In this document: in pieces, positions 33,056-36,433 of the stretch
Numbering within the stretch: position 1 is the stretch's first letter
Layout of the letters: every line of letters begins with the position of its first letter
Assembly (NCBI GenBank): GCA_030037885.1
Contig: JASHPU010000114.1
Span: 1 to 36,433 of the forward strand
From: Xanthobacteraceae bacterium
Lineage (GTDB): Bacteria > Pseudomonadota > Alphaproteobacteria > Rhizobiales > Xanthobacteraceae
Length of the DNA: 36,433 nt
Direction of reading: 5' to 3'
Position numbers and translations under genes: made by a program
Notes under the pieces: generated by a model
Databases searched by the model: none
Told to the model about the DNA's origin: nothing
What the model saw: only the letters and a program-made list of their open reading frames with translations

Positions 33056-34555
33056 TCACGATGCGGATTTGCCGGCGCGCAGGCCCGGTTCGGCGGCGCG
33101 GCGCACGATGTTGCTGGTCGAATGCCCCGGCACCAGCTCGACCAGAACGACCCTTCCGCCCGCGGCTTCGACGACCTCATGGCCGACGACTTCCTCGCGC
33201 GTGTAATCGGCGCCCTTGACCAGCACGTTGGGGCGCACGAGCTTGATCAGCTCGACCGGGGTGTCCTGTTCGAACACCACGACGAGATCGACGGCTTCGA
33301 GCGCGGCCAAAACCTCGGCGCGGCCCTCGGCCGGATTGAGCGGCCGCCCCTGGCCTTTCAGGCGACGGGTCGAGGCGTCGCTGTTCAACCCGACGATCAG
33401 CACGTCGCAGGTCGCGCGCGCTTCGACCAACAGCCGGATATGGCCGCGATGGAGGAGATCGAAGCAACCGTTGGTGAAGCCGATGCGCATGCCGCGGCGG
33501 CGCCATTCGGACAACCGCTCACCCAGCACCGACCAGTCGAACACGATCTTGTCCTCGGGCGCGAGCGAGGCGGCCGGCAGGATGCGGTGGCGCAGTTCGG
33601 CGAGCGACACCGTCGCGGTGCCGCGCTTGCCGACCACGACCGCGGCCGCCGCATTGGCGGCGCGCATCGCCGCTTCGAGCGGTGTCTGCATGGCGAGCAG
33701 CACCGCCATCACCGCCGCGACCGTGTCGCCGGCGCCCGACACGTCGCGCACCTTGACCGGATAGGCCCGCACATGGACCGGCGCCGCACCTTCGACGTGC
33801 AGCGTCATGCCCTCCTCGCTGCGCGTGACCAGCACCGCCTCGCAGCCGAGATTTTTTGCGAGCTCGGCAGCAGCGGCCGCCACCTCCCCATCGCTGGTGA
33901 CCGGGCGATGCACCGCGGCGGCAAGCTCTTTGCGGTTCGGCGTGATCAGGCTCGCGCCGCGATAGAGCGTGTAATCGTGCCCCTTCGGGTCGACCACCAC
34001 CGGCTTGCCGAGCGCCCGCGCCGCATCGATCACGGCGCGAATGACGCGCGGCGTCAGCACGCCCTTGGCATAGTCCGACAGCACCACGGCGCCGACCTGC
34101 GGCAGCGCCGCTTGCGCGTAGGCGATCAGCTCGGTCTCGCTTTGCGCGCTGGCCGGTTCCGCCGTCTCCCAATCCGCGCGCATCAGGTGGGTCGAATGAT
34201 GCTCGGAGACGAAGCGGACCTTGCGCGTCGTCTGCCGGGTGCGGTCGACGACGAGATCGGGCACGATGCCGCCGCCGCTTTGCTTGCCCAGCACGTTGGA
34301 CAGAATGAGCCCGGCCTCGTCATTGCCGATCAGCGCCACGAAGATGCAGCGCGCGCCGAGCGCGGCGATGTTGCGCGCCACGTTGCCGGCGCCGCCGATG
34401 CCGATTTCGCTGTGCCGAACCGCCAGAACCGGCGTCGGCGCCTCCGGCGAAATGCGCTCGACTTCGCCGTAGACGAAATCGTCGAGCATCAGGTCGCCGA
34501 TGCAGAGCACCGTCTGCTGGGCGACGAGCTTGAGCGCTTCCTCGAAATCGAACAT
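33056..34555 (-). CDS. hldE: Bifunctional D-glycero-beta-D-manno-heptose-7-phosphate kinase / heptose-1-phosphate adenylyltransferase
   Basis: HldE catalyses two cytoplasmic steps toward ADP-heptose for the LPS core. The 499-residue protein has a ribokinase-fold kinase (residues ~10-320) with '[21 protein letters not shown]' near the start, '[14 protein letters not shown]' and the catalytic '[18 protein letters not shown]' near residue 265. A nucleotidyltransferase domain follows (residues ~355-490) with '[18 protein letters not shown]' and '[14 protein letters not shown]'. Both active-site signatures are intact and the length is typical. It starts 35 bases after the hldD stop, so the two form an operon. 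The phosphatase GmhB and isomerase GmhA are not in the window. Confidence 0.96.
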   Translation of the reverse strand: MFDFEEALKLVAQQTVLCIGDLMLDDFVYGEVERISPEAPTPVLAVRHSEIGIGGAGNVARNIAALGARCIFVALIGNDEAGLILSNVLGKQSGGGIVPDLVVDRTRQTTRKVRFVSEHHSTHLMRADWETAEPASAQSETELIAYAQAALPQVGAVVLSDYAKGVLTPRVIRAVIDAARALGKPVVVDPKGHDYTLYRGASLITPNRKELAAAVHRPVTSDGEVAAAAAELAKNLGCEAVLVTRSEEGMTLHVEGAAPVHVRAYPVKVRDVSGAGDTVAAVMAVLLAMQTPLEAAMRAANAAAAVVVGKRGTATVSLAELRHRILPAASLAPEDKIVFDWSVLGERLSEWRRRGMRIGFTNGCFDLLHRGHIRLLVEARATCDVLIVGLNSDASTRRLKGQGRPLNPAEGRAEVLAALEAVDLVVVFEQDTPVELIKLVRPNVLVKGADYTREEVVGHEVVEAAGGRVVLVELVPGHSTSNIVRRAAEPGLRAGKSAS

Positions 34556-34590
34556 GCGTGCGTCGGTCCCCGTGCGGCTTTTAACCTGGC

Positions 34591-35574
34591 TCAGCGATAG
34601 CGATCCGGACGATCGAGATAGTGCGTCACGTAATGGCGCACCGCGTCTTCCAGCGCGGTGAAGTCGGCATTATAGCCGGCGCGCCGCAGATTTTCCGTCT
34701 CGGCTTGCGTGAAATATTGATAGCTGTCGCGGATCGGCGCCGGCATGTCGATGTACTCGATTGCCGGCGCGCGGCCGAGCGCGGCGAACATCGCCGTGAT
34801 CAGGTCGCGAAAGCTGCGCGCCTTGCCGGTGCCGACGTTGAACAGCCCCGACACCATCGGCGTGTCGATGAGCCAGCGCACCACGGCGACCGCATCGTCG
34901 ACGTAGATGAAATCGCGCTGCTGCTCGCCGTCGCTGATGCCGGGGCGGTAAGACTTGAACAGCCGCACCGGCTTGCCGGCCTTGGCCTCGTCGAACCGCT
35001 TGGCGACCAGACTCATCATCTCGCCTTTGTGGTATTCGTTGGGACCGTAGACGTTGAAGAATTTCAGCCCCGCCCATTGCGGCGGCAGGGTCTTGTCGGC
35101 ACGCGCGGCGCGGTCGAGAACGACGAGGTCGAACAGATGCTTGCTCCAGCCATAAAGGTTCATCGGCTTGAGCCGCTTGAGCGCGGCAAGCGAGCATTCA
35201 TCGGAAAACCCGAAGCTGCCGTCGCCGTAGGTGGCGGCCGATGAGGCGTAGATGAACGGCGTGCGATGCGCCGCGCACCAGTCGAGCAAGCGCAGCGAGA
35301 ACCGGAAATTGCTCTCGATGACGGCATCCGCATCGGTCGCGGTGGTGGAGGAATTGGCGCCGAGGTGCACCACGGCATCGAGCTTGCGGCCGTCGAGCCA
35401 GCGCGTCACCTCCCCCGGCGGCAGGATGTCGGCGACCTGGCGGCTGCCGAGATTGCGCCACTTGCCGTCGCTACCCAGGCTGTCACTGACCGCGATATCG
35501 GCGCGGCCGGCCTCATTGAGGCTCGCGACCAGGTTCGATCCGATGAATCCGGCCCCGCCGGTAACCAGGAGCAT
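34591..35574 (-). CDS. hldD: ADP-L-glycero-D-manno-heptose-6-epimerase
   Basis: HldD inverts C6 of ADP-heptose to the L,D form used by heptosyltransferases. The 327-residue protein is an extended SDR with the NAD(P) motif '[20 protein letters not shown]' at the start, '[18 protein letters not shown]' near residue 70, '[12 protein letters not shown]' near 110, and the catalytic Tyr-x3-Lys in '[13 protein letters not shown]' near 139. The family-specific '[17 protein letters not shown]' follows. The ATG at 35574 is used because the Rossmann motif begins there; the open frame upstream is AT-rich intergenic DNA. It is co-oriented with hldE and divergent from waaF. Confidence 0.95.
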   Translation of the reverse strand: MLLVTGGAGFIGSNLVASLNEAGRADIAVSDSLGSDGKWRNLGSRQVADILPPGEVTRWLDGRKLDAVVHLGANSSTTATDADAVIESNFRFSLRLLDWCAAHRTPFIYASSAATYGDGSFGFSDECSLAALKRLKPMNLYGWSKHLFDLVVLDRAARADKTLPPQWAGLKFFNVYGPNEYHKGEMMSLVAKRFDEAKAGKPVRLFKSYRPGISDGEQQRDFIYVDDAVAVVRWLIDTPMVSGLFNVGTGKARSFRDLITAMFAALGRAPAIEYIDMPAPIRDSYQYFTQAETENLRRAGYNADFTALEDAVRHYVTHYLDRPDRYR

Positions 35575-35712
35575 CGACGCCGCTAGACCGCTTGCAATCG
35601 GCCCGGCGTTGCGCCGGCCGAGACGTTCCTTTGCCCCACTCTGCGTCGGCGGACAACAGTGGACAATGACCCGTCGGCCGTGTGACGCAGCACAGCCGCG
35701 ATGGTAATAAAG

Positions 35713-35742
35713 TGAATATAAATTCATACTATAAAATATGAA
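35713..35742. promoter_or_regulatory. Overlapping inverted repeats at the waaF start in an AT-rich divergent region
   Basis: TGAAT-ataa-ATTCA (35713-35726) and TTCATA-n8-TATGAA (35723-35742) overlap, and the latter contains the waaF ATG. The stretch is far more AT-rich than the surrounding DNA. It could be a promoter -10 region, an operator or an RNA hairpin masking the start. The 163-base interval to hldD must hold promoters for both directions. Confidence 0.4.
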
Positions 35743-36433
35743 CACAAATTCGCGAATTTCCAGCCAAAGCTCGGACGCCGGACGTCCGATTCTCCTGATC
35801 CCCTACATGTGGATCGGCGACTTCGTGCGCTGTCATTCGGTCGTCAAGTTGCTGCGCCGGCGCTTTCCCGATCGCCCGGTGGATGTGCTGGCAACGAGGC
35901 TCTGCGCGCCGCTGGCGGATTACATGCCGGGCATCCGCGAGGCGATCGTTTTCGACTTGCCGCGCAGCCGCTTGGCGCTGCGCCAGCAGGCGACGTTGGC
36001 AAAGCGTTTGCGCGACCGACGCTATGGCGCCGCTTTGGTGATGCCGCGAACCTGGAAGTCGGCGCTGGCGCCGTTTTTGGCCGGGATTCCGCAGCGCACC
36101 GGCTTTGTCGGCGAGGCCCGCTTCGGCCTGCTCAACGACTGGCGCTGGGGCGAACGCAAGCTGCCGCGCATGGTCGACCGTTGCGCCGCGCTGGCGTTGC
36201 CGCGCGACGCGGCGCTCCCCGCCGAGTGGCCACTGCCGGAGCTCCACGTTCCTTCGGCCGAAATCGCCGCATGGCGTCAACGCGAAGGAATTTCGGGAGA
36301 GAGGGCGGCCGTGGTTTTGGCACCCGGCGCGGTCGGCCCCGCAAAGCGCTGGCCGGCAAGCGCCTACGCGGCGCTGGCCCGGCAACTCCTCTCCGACGGG
36401 CTTGCCGTATGGGTCATCGGCGGGCCGGCGGAA
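35738..36433 (+). CDS. waaF: LPS heptosyltransferase II, N-terminal part (3' truncated by window)
   Basis: The frame is open from the ATG at 35738 to the end of the window (232 complete codons). It begins MNTNSRISSQSSDAGRPILL and then shows the WaaF pattern 'IPYMWIGDFVRCHSVVKLL' (the Asp is the candidate catalytic base), 'ALVMPRTWKSALAPFLAGIP' near residue 98, 'RTGFVGEARFGLLND' near 120 and 'VLAPGAVGPAKRWPASAYA' near 195. WaaF adds the second L,D-heptose to the inner core. The first ~18 residues are a non-conserved extension. Its partner genes hldD and hldE lie divergently upstream. The C-terminal nucleotide-sugar-binding half is outside the window. Confidence 0.92.
   Translation, partial: MNTNSRISSQSSDAGRPILLIPYMWIGDFVRCHSVVKLLRRRFPDRPVDVLATRLCAPLADYMPGIREAIVFDLPRSRLALRQQATLAKRLRDRRYGAALVMPRTWKSALAPFLAGIPQRTGFVGEARFGLLNDWRWGERKLPRMVDRCAALALPRDAALPAEWPLPELHVPSAEIAAWRQREGISGERAAVVLAPGAVGPAKRWPASAYAALARQLLSDGLAVWVIGGPAE

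Overview
The window is high-GC DNA from an alphaproteobacterium, most likely Hyphomicrobiales of the Bradyrhizobium/Rhodopseudomonas/Pseudolabrys type. The placement is inferred from gene order (chorismate mutase-hisC-tyrA divergent from metX-metW; cpdR and a zinc-ribbon gene divergent from ftsEX), from a DUF2125 gene, and from abundant palindromic intergenic repeats. No database search was possible, so the genus is not claimed.

Layout. (1) 1-4776: the end of a respiratory nitrate reductase operon, narG(3' part)-narH-narJ-narI, followed by a start/stop-overlapping parvulin-type prolyl isomerase. (2) 4777-5790: a frameshifted small gene, a tRNA with CAT anticodon (probably the lysidine-type tRNA-Ile2) and a palindromic repeat. 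(3) 5795-10751: amino-acid biosynthesis, with metX-metW on the minus strand and chorismate mutase-like/hisC/tyrA on the plus strand. (4) 10754-17606: cell envelope and cycle genes: cpdR-like regulator and zinc-ribbon membrane protein (minus), ftsE-ftsX, a DUF218 protein, an acyltransferase, a ChaC-like gamma-glutamylcyclotransferase (minus) and a DUF2125 protein. (5) 17607-18827: 1.2 kb without a convincing gene, holding repeats and one strong terminator hairpin. (6) 18828-25381: a Tat-exported multicopper oxidase, then a branched-chain amino-acid type ABC transporter in which both permeases and one ATPase are fused into a single 903-residue protein. (7) 25442-26982: a metallo-beta-lactamase-fold hydrolase and a small lipoprotein. 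(8) 27353-36433: lipopolysaccharide core and O-antigen genes: GT9 heptosyltransferase, O-antigen ligase, methyltransferase, GT2, hldE, hldD and the start of waaF.

The LPS block is internally coherent. HldE and HldD make ADP-L-glycero-D-manno-heptose, WaaF and the other GT9 enzyme would transfer it, and WaaL would ligate O-antigen to the core. The nitrate reductase operon is also coherent: NarGHI is the enzyme, NarJ the assembly chaperone, and the prolyl isomerase a likely folding helper.

The least explained material is a pair of AT-richer, translationally overlapping small genes (30923-31568) behind a perfect 14-bp palindrome. They encode a short soluble protein and a one-helix membrane protein with a helical tail. 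Each carries one apparent single-base frameshift at a short homopolymer, as does the small gene at 5062-5407. Also notable are the triple-fused transporter, a chorismate mutase joined to a domain that may be a degenerate prephenate dehydratase, and a tandem repeat array with two perfect palindromes inserted in one copy. None of these amounts to a proven new system; the small-gene pair is the best candidate.
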